Assembly: GCA_014841595.1 (NCBI GenBank)
Contig: JACYUE010000001.1
Location: 971,654 to 1,035,653 of the forward strand
From: Oxalobacteraceae sp. CFBP 8761
Lineage (GTDB): Bacteria; Pseudomonadota; Gammaproteobacteria; Burkholderiales; Burkholderiaceae_D
Direction: 5' to 3'
DNA length: 64,000 nt
The position numbers were made by a program, and so were the translations under genes. Below are positions 6,837 through 16,888 of the stretch, one piece after another. The stretch's first letter is position 1, and every line of letters begins with the position of its first letter. Below the pieces are notes generated by a model that was not told the origin of the DNA, did not search any database, and was given only the letters and a program-made list of their open reading frames with translations.

Positions 6837-9089
6837 TTACGTCCGCTCGCGTTCCACCCGATTCACCCCGGCCACGCGGCGCAGATTGCGAATCAGTTGC
6901 GCCAGGTGCACCCGGTCGGCGATCTGGATCGTGAAACGCAGCTGCGTCATCATGTTTTCGTCGTCTTCGTCCATGCCCACATACGTGATGTTGGCGTCGG
7001 ACTCGCCGATCTCGGCAGCCACGCGGGCGAGGATGCCTTTTTCATTGTTGATCAGCAGGCGGATACGGCAGTCGAAGCGGCGGTTGAGATCGTCGCCCCA
7101 CTGCACGGCGATCCAGCGGTCGGGTTCTTTCGCCAGCAGGCGCTTGGCCGTCTGGCAATCGCAGGTGTGCACCACCAGCGCCTGGTCGCGGCGCAGCTGG
7201 CCCGTGATCTGGTCGCCCGGGATCGGCAGGCAGCACGGCGCCAGCTGGACCGCCACGCCTTCGCTGCCATAGATCGTCACCGGGGCGATATCGCTGGCTG
7301 GCAGCGGTTTGCTCGACGGCAGCAGATCGGGGTCGCCCTCCATCAGACCGAAAATCTGGCGCGCCACCAGCGTCGGCATGCGCTTGCCGATGCCGATGTC
7401 GGCGTACACTTCTTCCATCGAATTGGCCGACGACTCGCCCAGCAGCCGCTCGACGACGCTGGCCGGCAGATCGGGCTTGATGTTGCGTACGGCCAGCGCC
7501 TGGGTCAACAGTTCGAGACCCAGCTCGGCCGACTCGTTGACGTCGACCAGGCGCAGGTGATGGCGGATCGCCGAGCGCGCCTTGCCTGTGCGGACAAACG
7601 TCAGCCAGGTCGGACTCGGGCGCGAATCGGGCTGCGTAATGATCTCGACGATGTCGCCGTTGTGCAGTTCGGTGCGCAGCGGTTGCTCTTCGTGGTTGAT
7701 CTTGACGCCCACCGTATGGTCGCCGATGCCGGTGTGAATCGAGTAGGCGAAGTCGAGCGCCGTCGCGCCGCGGGGCAGGGCGATGATCTTCGACTTGGGC
7801 GTAAACACATACACCGAATCGGGGAACAGGTCGACCTTGACGTGTTCGAGGAACTCGGCCGAGTCGCCCGTTTGCTGCTGGATGTCGAGCAGCGACTGCA
7901 GCCACGCATGGGTGCGCTGCTGCAGGTCGGACATATTCGATTCGCCCGTCTTGTACAGCCAGTGCGCCGCCACGCCACTTTCGGCGGTGCGGTGCATGTC
8001 CTGGGTGCGGATCTGGAATTCGACAGGCGTGCCGTACGGGCCGATCAGCGTCGTGTGCAGCGACTGGTAGCCGTTGATCTTGCCGATGGCGATGTAGTCC
8101 TTGAACTTGCCCGGCATCGGCTTGTACAGCGCATGCAGGGTGCCGAGGGCCACATAACACTCGGCCACGCTGTCGACGACGACGCGGAAACCATACACGT
8201 CGAGCACCTGCGAGAACGACAGGTGCTTGTTACGCATCTTCTTGTAGATGCCGTACAGGGTCTTTTCGCGGCCGTGCACTTCGGCTTTCAGGCCGCCGGC
8301 CTCGAGCTGGTTCTTGACCGCTTCGAGGATTTTCTTGACCACTTCGCGCCGGTTGCCGCGCGCCGACTTGATCGCCTTGGACAGCGTCTGGTAGCGCACC
8401 GGATACAGGTGCGAGAACGACAGGTCCTGCAGCTCGCGGTAGATATTGTTCAGGCCGAGGCGGTGCGCGATCGGCACATACACTTCCATCGTCTCGCCGG
8501 CGATGCGGCGCTTCTTGGCCGGAATCATGAAGCCGAGCGTGCGCATATTGTGCAGGCGGTCGGCCAGCTTGATCAGGATGACGCGCACATCCGACGCCAT
8601 CGCCAGCAGCATCTTGCGGAAGTTTTCCGCCTGCGCTTCGAGCTGGCTCTGGAATTCGATTTTCTCGAGCTTGGACAGGCCGTCGACGAGGTTGGCGACC
8701 TGGGCGCCAAAGCGCTCGATCAGCTCATCCTTCTTGACGTCCTGGTCTTCGATCACGTCATGCAGCAGCGCGGCCATGATGGCTTGCGCATCGAGTTTCC
8801 ACTCGGCGCAGATCTCGGCAACGGCAATCGGATGGGAGATATAGGGCTCGCCCGACTTGCGGACCTGGCCCAGGTGCATCTCATCGGAGAAGCGGTAGGC
8901 TTCCTTGACTTTTTTAAGCTCGGCGGGGGTGAGGTATTCGGACAGCTTGGTGATCAGCTGCGTCACCGAGGCCACGCCGGGCACGATGGGGCCGGCGGGC
9001 TCGATGAAATCGGGCGGACGATTGTCGGCCCTCCGCTCGCGCGGAGCGGGGTTGCGTGAAGCGGGTGAATCTGGAGGTAACAGGTTCAT
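6837..9089 (-). CDS. spoT: Bifunctional (p)ppGpp synthetase/hydrolase (SpoT/Rel)
   Basis: 750 residues, full family length. It makes and degrades the stringent-response alarmone (p)ppGpp. Order of domains: a short disordered N-terminus; the HD hydrolase domain (about 60-210) with intact His110-Asp111 in ALLHDVIED; the synthetase domain (about 245-365) with KDYIAIGKINGYQSLHT; TGS (about 410-470); a helical region; and a C-terminal ACT domain (about 675-748). The intact HD motif argues for hydrolase activity. It follows rpoZ by 78 bases on the same strand, as in many proteobacteria, where gmk, rpoZ and spoT form one transcript. Confidence 0.95.
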   Translation of the reverse strand: MNLLPPDSPASRNPAPRERRADNRPPDFIEPAGPIVPGVASVTQLITKLSEYLTPAELKKVKEAYRFSDEMHLGQVRKSGEPYISHPIAVAEICAEWKLDAQAIMAALLHDVIEDQDVKKDELIERFGAQVANLVDGLSKLEKIEFQSQLEAQAENFRKMLLAMASDVRVILIKLADRLHNMRTLGFMIPAKKRRIAGETMEVYVPIAHRLGLNNIYRELQDLSFSHLYPVRYQTLSKAIKSARGNRREVVKKILEAVKNQLEAGGLKAEVHGREKTLYGIYKKMRNKHLSFSQVLDVYGFRVVVDSVAECYVALGTLHALYKPMPGKFKDYIAIGKINGYQSLHTTLIGPYGTPVEFQIRTQDMHRTAESGVAAHWLYKTGESNMSDLQQRTHAWLQSLLDIQQQTGDSAEFLEHVKVDLFPDSVYVFTPKSKIIALPRGATALDFAYSIHTGIGDHTVGVKINHEEQPLRTELHNGDIVEIITQPDSRPSPTWLTFVRTGKARSAIRHHLRLVDVNESAELGLELLTQALAVRNIKPDLPASVVERLLGESSANSMEEVYADIGIGKRMPTLVARQIFGLMEGDPDLLPSSKPLPASDIAPVTIYGSEGVAVQLAPCCLPIPGDQITGQLRRDQALVVHTCDCQTAKRLLAKEPDRWIAVQWGDDLNRRFDCRIRLLINNEKGILARVAAEIGESDANITYVGMDEDDENMMTQLRFTIQIADRVHLAQLIRNLRRVAGVNRVERERT

Positions 9090-9167
9090 TACGTTAATCG
9101 TCTGGCTGCGGTGAGATCAGAATAACAGAAGACGGGATAACGCAAATTCAGGCAACCCCGAATGGGA

Positions 9168-9371
9168 TTACATCGGGACTTTTTTCAGCATTTCGATGCC
9201 GACTTTACCAGCGGCGATCTCGCGCAGGGCGACGACGGTTGGCTTGTCCTTGGCTTCGACCTTCGGAGTGTGGCCTTGCAGCAGCTGGCGCGCACGATAC
9301 GTTGCTGCCAGGGTCAGCTGGAAACGGTTCGGGATGTTCTTGAGGCAGTCTTCGATGGTAATGCGGGCCAT
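9168..9371 (-). CDS. rpoZ: RNA polymerase omega subunit
   Basis: 67 residues, the usual length. It begins [19 protein letters not shown] and contains [15 protein letters not shown], both family hallmarks. Omega helps assemble RNA polymerase by holding the beta-prime subunit and forms part of a ppGpp binding site, which fits its position before spoT. A strong AGGAG ribosome site precedes the ATG. Confidence 0.97.
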   Translation of the reverse strand: MARITIEDCLKNIPNRFQLTLAATYRARQLLQGHTPKVEAKDKPTVVALREIAAGKVGIEMLKKVPM

Positions 9372-9438
9372 GTGTGCTCCTGGGTTGCTGAATGTTGGAT
9401 GACAATGAGTGCGACAAAGAGTGAAAACAACGCGTGCG

Positions 9439-9458
9439 GCGCGCCTGCAACGGCGCGC
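9439..9458 (-). terminator. Hairpin after gmk
   Basis: A seven-pair GC stem (9439-9445 with 9452-9458, six-base loop) directly follows the gmk stop on the minus strand, and a GTTGTTTTC stretch comes a little later. It is weak as a terminator and may only lower transcription into rpoZ-spoT. Confidence 0.35.
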
Positions 9459-9461
9459 TCG

Positions 9462-10109
9462 TCAAGATTGTGGTTGATTCGCGTGGATTCCCAGCTGGGC
9501 AAACAGCGTAGCGTTGCGGGCAGCTTGTTGGGCAAATCGGCAACGTGTCGCTTTGACAATCGCCTGCAGCTCAGCCAGGGCGACGTTAAACTCTTCGTTG
9601 ATGATAGCATATTCGAAGTCGGGTGCGTGAGCGATCTCGCCACCCGCCGCCAGCAGGCGCCGCGTGATGATGTGCGGTTCGTCGGTGCCACGCTTGTGCA
9701 GACGCTGTTCCAGCGCTTCGATCGATGGCGGCAGGATGAAAATGCCGGCCGCGTCCGGGAACAGCTTGCGCACCTGGCGCGCGCCTTGCCAGTCGATTTC
9801 CAGCAGAATATCCGTGCCGTTTTTCATCTCCTGCTCGACCGACAGGCGGCTCGTGCCGTAGTAATTGCCGTGCACTTCAGCCCACTCGAGAAACTCGCCG
9901 CGGTCGGCGCGCGTGACGAAGTCGTCGGCGGTCGTGAAGTGGTATTCGCGGCCATCCTGCTCGCCCGGGCGCGGTGCGCGGGTGGTGGTGGAGATGGACA
10001 GCTTGATGCCCGGTTCGTTCGCCAGCAAGGCGTTGACCAGGGTCGATTTGCCGGCGCCGGATGGCGCGGCGACGACGAACAGGCTGCCGGAAAAGGCTTG
10101 TGGGAGCAT
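9462..10109 (-). CDS. gmk: Guanylate kinase
   Basis: 215 residues. It converts GMP and ATP to GDP and ADP. The P-loop APSGAGKST is at residues 15-23. The GMP-binding region [17 protein letters not shown] is at about 40-57. The family motif [14 protein letters not shown] and the lid follow, with [14 protein letters not shown] after that. ATG 10109 gives a complete N-terminus. It lies between yicC and rpoZ in the classic gene order. Confidence 0.96.
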   Translation of the reverse strand: MLPQAFSGSLFVVAAPSGAGKSTLVNALLANEPGIKLSISTTTRAPRPGEQDGREYHFTTADDFVTRADRGEFLEWAEVHGNYYGTSRLSVEQEMKNGTDILLEIDWQGARQVRKLFPDAAGIFILPPSIEALEQRLHKRGTDEPHIITRRLLAAGGEIAHAPDFEYAIINEEFNVALAELQAIVKATRCRFAQQAARNATLFAQLGIHANQPQS

Positions 10110-10173
10110 GGCGGGGGTCCTTTGTCAGTACGGGTATATGCGCGAGCATGGTGTCGCGGGTGGTCATGTTAAC

Positions 10174-10212
10174 GTTGAACGCGTGGACGGGAAACCCGTC
10201 CACGCGTTCAAC
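10174..10212. repeat. Perfect 18-bp inverted repeat with 3-base loop
   Basis: Arms 10174-10191 and 10195-10212 are exact complements around AAA. The structure lies in the 138-base gap between the yicC stop and the gmk start. No T run follows on the minus strand, so it is not a textbook terminator. It could halt or protect the yicC transcript, or act as an RNA processing site before gmk. Confidence 0.7.
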
Positions 10213-10247
10213 CGGCGCTGGTATCGCTACCGATTCAATTCTGGTGC

Positions 10248-11150
10248 TTACTCGAGGTTCTGCACCTGTTCACGCATCTGCTCGATGAGCAGCTTGAGCT
10301 CCATCGACGCATCGGCCAGTTCCTTCACCGACGCCTTGGCGCCCAGCGTGTTGGCTTCGCGATTGAGCTCTTGCATCATGAAGTCGAGGCGCTTGCCGAC
10401 CTGGCCGCCTTTTTTCAGGATGTGGCGCGTTTCGTTCAGGTGCGCCGACAGGCGCGACAATTCTTCGGACACGTCGATCCGGATGCCGTACAGGGTCACT
10501 TCCTGGCGAATCCGCTCCAGCACTTCCTGGCGCGTGAGCGTCGACGGATTGCCGTGACCGGCCAGCCCCAGCGCATCCTGCATGCGGTCGATGGCCTTGT
10601 TCTGGAATTGCGAAATGACTTGCGGGATCAGCGGCGTGATGCGCTTGACGATCGCTTCCATCGATTCGATGCGCGATTGCAGCATCGTTTCGAGCGCGGC
10701 GCCTTCACGCCGGCGGCTGTCGACGAACGCGGCGATGGTGGTGACCGTGAGCGCAGCGACGTCGGCCTGGAGCGACTCCTGGCCGATGGTCGATTCTTCG
10801 ATGACGCCTGGCCAGCGCAGCAGTTCGGCCACGGTCATCGGCGCGGCCTGGGCGAAGTGACGCGACACTTCGCCTTGCAGGCGAGCCAGGTCGGCTAGCA
10901 GTTCCTGATTGAGCGCCGCCGCGCCGCCACTGACCTTGCGGCCGAACGAGACACGCACTTCGACCTTGCCGCGCTGGATGGCGGCCATGATGGCCGTTCG
11001 CAGATCGGGTTCCAGCGCGCGCAAATCGTCATTGATGCGGAACTGCAAATCGAGGAAGCGCGAGTTGACGCTCTTGATTTCGATCGTGAGGGTTCCCGCA
11101 GCGCCTTCGCTGGTGGCGACCGCATAACCTGTCATGCTTGAAATGCTCAA
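10248..11150 (-). CDS. yicC: YicC family endoribonuclease-type protein
   Basis: 300 residues. It starts MSISSMTGYA and contains the N-terminal YicC domain (about 1-155, with EIKSVNSRFLD and RGKVEVRVS) and the C-terminal DUF1732 domain (about 215-300). YicC proteins are reported as endoribonucleases. I prefer the TTG start at 11150 because GGGGA lies five bases upstream; an ATG at 11135 is the alternative. It is the first gene of the minus-strand yicC-gmk-rpoZ-spoT series and diverges from the kinase gene. Confidence 0.88.
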   Translation of the reverse strand: MSISSMTGYAVATSEGAAGTLTIEIKSVNSRFLDLQFRINDDLRALEPDLRTAIMAAIQRGKVEVRVSFGRKVSGGAAALNQELLADLARLQGEVSRHFAQAAPMTVAELLRWPGVIEESTIGQESLQADVAALTVTTIAAFVDSRRREGAALETMLQSRIESMEAIVKRITPLIPQVISQFQNKAIDRMQDALGLAGHGNPSTLTRQEVLERIRQEVTLYGIRIDVSEELSRLSAHLNETRHILKKGGQVGKRLDFMMQELNREANTLGAKASVKELADASMELKLLIEQMREQVQNLE

Positions 11151-11229
11151 TGAAATCCCCGGTTTTTATTCTTTACAAAGCCGACATTTATCCACACAAT
11201 CGCGCTGTTTAGCAAGGAAACTCAATTGG

Positions 11230-12243
11230 ATGGCTGCACAGAATAACGCTCCTCTGCCCGCAGGACTCGAAATTGCCGGATACCGCATTGTAAAGAAAAT
11301 TGCGTCCGGCGGGTTCAGTATTGTTTATCTTGCCTATGACAGCGAGGGCAATGCAGTAGCCATCAAGGAGTACCTGCCAAGCGCGCTGGCGCTGCGTCAG
11401 CCGGGGCAATTGATTCCCGTGGTGGCCAAGCCGCACCTGGCGGTGTTTCGCATCGGCCTGAAGTGTTTTTTCGAAGAAGGCCGCGCCCTGGCGCGCATCG
11501 TGCATCCCAACGTGGTGCGCGTACTTAATTTCTTTCGCGCCCATGAGACCGTGTATATGGTCATGGCCTACGAGTCCGGCCACTCGCTGCAGGAACACAT
11601 CGCGCGCGCAGCTGCCAAAGGCAATGGCCTGAGCGAAAACTTCGTGCGCCAGGTGTTCCACGGCGTCTGCAGCGGCCTGCGCGAAGTCCACGCCAACAAG
11701 CTGCTGCACCTCGACCTCAAACCGGCCAACATTTATCTGCGTACTGACGGCTCGCCGCTGCTGCTCGACTTCGGCGCCGCGCGCCAGACGCTGCACACCG
11801 ACGCCCCGATGCTCGCGCCGATGTACACGCCGGGCTTCGCTGCGCCCGACCTGTATACACGCGGCGCGGCGCTCGGCCCCTGGACCGATATTTACAGCCT
11901 GGGCGCTGCCATGCTCGCCTGCATGAGCCGCTCGACGCCGCCGCCAGTCGATGCACGCCGCATGGACGATCACGTGCCGCGCCATCTGGCGCGCCTGGCA
12001 GGCTATTATTCGCCGGAGCTGGTCAAACTGGTGGCCGCGTGCCTGGCGCTCGACCCATTGATGCGGCCGCAAAGCGTGTTCGAGATCCAGAAGGTGCTGC
12101 AGGCGGCGCCGGCCGCGCCGCCCCCGGCGCGGGCCACGGTCCCATCGGCAGCCGGCGTCTCGGACGAGGTGGTGGACGCACATGAAGCACGCGGCGGCTG
12201 GCGCGGCTTGGTCGACCGTCTCGGCGCATTCCGGCGCGATTAA
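11230..12243 (+). CDS. Serine/threonine protein kinase (Hanks type)
   Basis: 337 residues from ATG 11230. The kinase domain covers about 15-290. It has the VAIKEYLP lysine, catalytic loop HLDLKPANI (HRD variant with HLD), and LLDFGAAR for the DFG metal-binding loop. The glycine loop reads IASGGFSIVY, so the first and third glycines of GxGxxG are replaced; the rest of the active site is complete. No membrane segment is seen. The frame extends upstream to 11134 without good start signals. It is followed eight bases later by a PP2C phosphatase, so the two probably form an opposed modifier pair. Substrates are unknown. Confidence 0.85.
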   Translation: MAAQNNAPLPAGLEIAGYRIVKKIASGGFSIVYLAYDSEGNAVAIKEYLPSALALRQPGQLIPVVAKPHLAVFRIGLKCFFEEGRALARIVHPNVVRVLNFFRAHETVYMVMAYESGHSLQEHIARAAAKGNGLSENFVRQVFHGVCSGLREVHANKLLHLDLKPANIYLRTDGSPLLLDFGAARQTLHTDAPMLAPMYTPGFAAPDLYTRGAALGPWTDIYSLGAAMLACMSRSTPPPVDARRMDDHVPRHLARLAGYYSPELVKLVAACLALDPLMRPQSVFEIQKVLQAAPAAPPPARATVPSAAGVSDEVVDAHEARGGWRGLVDRLGAFRRD

Positions 12244-12251
12244 AGGAAGTC

Positions 12252-13181
12252 ATGCAATTCTCGGTGTATCAACAAAGCCATATTGGCGGACGCAAGGTCA
12301 ACCAGGACCGGATGGGCTATTGCTACACGCGCGACGCCTTGCTGCTGCTGCTGGCCGACGGCATGGGCGGCCACCTGGGTGGCGAGATCGCCGCGACCAT
12401 CGCGCTGCAGACGGTGTCGGCGATGTTCCGCCTGCAAGCGCGTCCGTATGTGAAAAAGCCCGAGCGCTTCCTCGAAGAAGCGTTGCTGCAGGCGCACCAC
12501 GATATCCAGGCCTATGCCGTCACCCACGGCCTGTCCGAGATCCCGCGTACTACCGTCGTGGCCTGCCTGATCCAGCACAACTGCGCCGTGTGGGCGCACG
12601 TCGGCGACTCGCGTCTGTATTGGGTGCGCCGCAAGCAGGTGCTGGCCTGCACGCGCGACCACTCGCACTTCGAGTACCTGCTCGAGCGCGGCCGCGCCGA
12701 CCCGTCCGAGCGCAACACGCACCCCGACCGCAACAGGCTGTATAACTGCCTGGGCGCTTCGAGCGCGCCGAAGATCGAGCTGTCGCAGCAGCACAGCCTG
12801 CAGCATGGCGACATGCTGCTGCTGTGCTCGGACGGCTTGTGGTCGACCCTGCCTGAAACCGAGATCGTGCATCGCCTGGCCACGAGCGGTGTCGTGCAAG
12901 CGGTGCCGGAACTGGTGCAGATGGCCGCCGCCATCGGCGGGGCGCAGGCCGACAACACGACCGCGCTGGCCATTGCCTGGCAGGGCGCGGCCGGCACCAT
13001 CGATGCCGACGCGCTCAATGTGATCTCGACCCAGATGCTGGCCGAAGATGCCGTGAGTTCCACCATCGTCGCGGGCGACCCGCTGCCCGAGGGCAGCGAT
13101 GCGTTCGACGAAGACGATATCGAAAAAGCCATCGCCGAGATCCGCGAAGCGATCGAAAAATCCTCCCAGCTGCTCAAGTAA
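12252..13181 (+). CDS. PP2C-type serine/threonine phosphatase
   Basis: 309 residues. The PP2C core (about 1-240) has the metal-binding motifs NQDR (17-20), ADGMGGH (35-41), GDSRLYW, and DNTTALAI near 235. It should remove phosphate from Ser/Thr residues using two metal ions. A 65-residue acidic tail ([19 protein letters not shown]) follows. It is the direct downstream partner of the kinase (8-base gap) and 11 bases upstream of rph. Confidence 0.9.
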   Translation: MQFSVYQQSHIGGRKVNQDRMGYCYTRDALLLLLADGMGGHLGGEIAATIALQTVSAMFRLQARPYVKKPERFLEEALLQAHHDIQAYAVTHGLSEIPRTTVVACLIQHNCAVWAHVGDSRLYWVRRKQVLACTRDHSHFEYLLERGRADPSERNTHPDRNRLYNCLGASSAPKIELSQQHSLQHGDMLLLCSDGLWSTLPETEIVHRLATSGVVQAVPELVQMAAAIGGAQADNTTALAIAWQGAAGTIDADALNVISTQMLAEDAVSSTIVAGDPLPEGSDAFDEDDIEKAIAEIREAIEKSSQLLK

Positions 13182-13192
13182 GGACCGACCCC

Positions 13193-13924
<732 letters not shown>

Positions 13925-13993
13925 CCGGTTCTCGGGCGGCAGGTGCGCGAAGCCGGTAAAATGACCGGTTTCCTCACCAGCACCGTGACCACC

Positions 13994-14599
<606 letters not shown>

Positions 14600-14600
14600 C

Positions 14601-15851
14601 ATGATCCCCATTAAATTCGTCGGCGAGAATGTACCGCAACCGTTGGCCGGCGAGCCCCGTTCGCCCGCGACGGCCGCGCTGCAATACCTGCAGCCGGGCG
14701 CGCTGAACCTGACGGCGCTGCCGCCGCTGTCGCTGTACGTGCACTGGCCGTGGTGCGTGCGCAAATGTCCGTACTGCGATTTCAATTCGCACGAAGGCAA
14801 GGGCGAGCTGCCCGAGAAGGATTACCTGGACGCGCTGCGCCTCGACCTGGAACAGTCGCTGCCGCTGATCTGGGGCCGCAAGATTCACACCGTCTTCATC
14901 GGCGGCGGCACGCCGAGCCTGATGTCGGCCGCGGGCCTGGATCGCCTGATGTCAGACTTGCGCACCCTGCTGCCGCTGGAACTCGACGCCGAGATCACGA
15001 TGGAAGCCAATCCCGGCACTTTCGAGGCCGAGCGCTTCAAGAGTTATCGCGAGAGCGGCATCAACCGCCTGTCGATCGGCATCCAGAGTTTCAACCCGGC
15101 GCACCTGAAGGCGCTGGGCCGCATCCATGACGGCGACGAAGCGCTGCGCGCAGTCGAGATCGCAAAAAACACGTTCGACAACTTCAATCTCGACCTGATG
15201 TACGCGCTGCCGTCGCAGACGCTGGCTGAGGCGCGCCACGACCTGGAAACGGCGCTCGCGTTCGCGCCGCCGCACCTGTCGCTATACCACCTGACGATGG
15301 AGCCGAACACGGTCTTTGCCAAGTACCCGCCGGCGCTGCCGGACGACGACCTGAGCGCCGACATGCAGGACATGATTGCCGAAGTGACGGGCGCCGCCGG
15401 CTACGATCACTACGAAGTGTCGGCCTATGCCCGGGCCGGTCGGCGCGCGCGCCACAACCTGAATTACTGGCAGTTTGGCGACTACCTGGGCATCGGCGCT
15501 GGCGCGCATTCGAAGATCTCGTTCCCGCACCGCATCCTGCGCCAGGCCCGCTACAAGCAGCCGGCATCGTTCATCGAGGCGGCAAAGCGCGGCAATCCGG
15601 TGCAGGAAGAGCACGAAATCGGCCGCACCGACATGGGTTTTGAATTCATGCTCAACACGCTGCGCCTGACCGGTGGCTTCGATCCGAACCTGTTCGGCGA
15701 GCGCACCGGGATGAGCATCAACACGATCACCAAGTCGCTCAACGAGGCCGAGGCCAAGGGGCTGATCTACCGCGATCACAAGCTGATCAAGCCGACGGAA
15801 CTGGGCCAGCGTTTTCTGAACGATTTGCAGGAAATGTTTTTGGCCGAGTAA
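14601..15851 (+). CDS. hemW: Radical SAM heme chaperone HemW
   Basis: 416 residues. It contains the radical-SAM cysteines C52-x3-C56-x2-C59 (CVRKCPYC) and then FIGGGTPSLMS. HemW is a heme-binding chaperone related to, but distinct from, coproporphyrinogen oxidase HemN. The location next to rdgB and the simple CVRKCPYCDFNSH motif favour HemW. About 40 residues precede the usual family start (LYVHWPWC) with no internal ATG between them, so the N-terminal extension seems real. The ATG is one base after the rdgB stop. Confidence 0.92.
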   Translation: MIPIKFVGENVPQPLAGEPRSPATAALQYLQPGALNLTALPPLSLYVHWPWCVRKCPYCDFNSHEGKGELPEKDYLDALRLDLEQSLPLIWGRKIHTVFIGGGTPSLMSAAGLDRLMSDLRTLLPLELDAEITMEANPGTFEAERFKSYRESGINRLSIGIQSFNPAHLKALGRIHDGDEALRAVEIAKNTFDNFNLDLMYALPSQTLAEARHDLETALAFAPPHLSLYHLTMEPNTVFAKYPPALPDDDLSADMQDMIAEVTGAAGYDHYEVSAYARAGRRARHNLNYWQFGDYLGIGAGAHSKISFPHRILRQARYKQPASFIEAAKRGNPVQEEHEIGRTDMGFEFMLNTLRLTGGFDPNLFGERTGMSINTITKSLNEAEAKGLIYRDHKLIKPTELGQRFLNDLQEMFLAE

Positions 15852-15864
15852 GCGTCCCGGTTTT

Positions 15865-16686
15865 TCAGGCCTGCACCACGCCTGCCATCGCGGTGAGCGT
15901 GCGTGTGAGGCCGGCCACGACGCGCGCCAGGCCATCGAATTCGCCCGACTGCTGCGCCTCGTCGGTTTCATCGGCGGGCGACGGTGCGGTGTAGAAATAG
16001 GGGTAGCCGAGAAAGTCGCTGCCGGTAATCACGAGGGTCGTCGTAGCGGGGCTGTCATCGCCATCGCTATTGCCACCGCGCGAGAGCGTCAAGCCCATCA
16101 CGTGGGCCGAGGTCGCCAGCCCGTGGCGCATCAGCTGCGGGTCGCTGCGTAGTGCTGCAAAGGCTTGGTGCACGCGCTGCGCCCCATCAGGCGTGCCGGT
16201 GAATGCGATGAAGTTGCCGGCGTCCGTGTCCTCCGCACCTGATTCCGCAATCCCCATGAAGAACACGAAGCGGATCTCCGTCCCCGGTGCGGGCCGCAGA
16301 TCCTTGACGGCGCGCGCCAGTTCGAGCACGGCAGCGGCGCCGACATCGCCGCCTGGTCCGACGCGGGCGCCGATCACGAACGTGCGGATCGGCTTGGCGC
16401 CTGGCGTCACGCTTGCAATCGTTGCCTCCATGCTGTGGGCGGCATGGCTGGTGTCGTCGCGGTCGATCCGCTGCCTGTGCAGCACATAGCCATACCGGCG
16501 CAGCGATGTGTCGACGTATTGCATGGGGCTGCCTGGCGCATCCGGTGCCAGAGCCCGGGCATGGGCCTGCAGGCGCGCCGCCAAAGGCGCGGTGTCGGAC
16601 CGCGTCTCGACGGTCAGCGTTGCCAGCACGATCGCAAGCAGGATCGCGAGGATGACTTTCCAGTGCGAGTTGAAGAAATGTCTCAT
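15865..16686 (-). CDS. Peptidase M28-like protein, metal ligands apparently lost
   Basis: 273 residues from ATG 16686. One N-terminal membrane anchor or signal (WKVILAILLAIVLATL) leads to a domain resembling M28 aminopeptidases. The segment FVIGARVGPGGDVGAAAVLEL matches the family's GAHxDS...ALLELA, but the metal-binding His is Arg and the Asp is Gly. The later FVFFMGIAESGAEDT matches the EExG region. This suggests a catalytically dead homologue, or one using other residues. It is convergent with hemW (13-base gap). Function unknown. Confidence 0.6.
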   Translation of the reverse strand: MRHFFNSHWKVILAILLAIVLATLTVETRSDTAPLAARLQAHARALAPDAPGSPMQYVDTSLRRYGYVLHRQRIDRDDTSHAAHSMEATIASVTPGAKPIRTFVIGARVGPGGDVGAAAVLELARAVKDLRPAPGTEIRFVFFMGIAESGAEDTDAGNFIAFTGTPDGAQRVHQAFAALRSDPQLMRHGLATSAHVMGLTLSRGGNSDGDDSPATTTLVITGSDFLGYPYFYTAPSPADETDEAQQSGEFDGLARVVAGLTRTLTAMAGVVQA

Positions 16687-16832
16687 GGCGTCACACGGCG
16701 CCGTGCGGCGCATCGTCGGCGATCGATGCAGCCAGTGTAGCCAATCTCGCAAACTTCGGCGTCGCCGGGGGAGGGCAATGCCGCGCTACAACGTACTGCG
16801 GCGTGGATGTCACAACGGGAACAAGAGCCGGG

Positions 16833-16862
16833 CAAAAAAAACCGGGCCACACAGGCCCGGTT
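16833..16862 (-). terminator. Rho-independent terminator of the efflux operon
   Basis: Nine-pair GC-rich stem (16840-16848 with 16854-16862, loop ACACA) followed on the minus strand by a run of seven to eight T. It lies 26 bases past the stop of the outer membrane channel gene, the last gene of the RND operon. Confidence 0.9.
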
Positions 16863-16888
16863 CTCATTCACGACAGTAGCGTCGCAAC

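Noticed and set aside
6897..9059. 720-residue plus-strand open frame opposite spoT
   Set aside because: It mirrors the spoT coding sequence. Composition is His/Arg/Val-rich with no motif, so it is a shadow.
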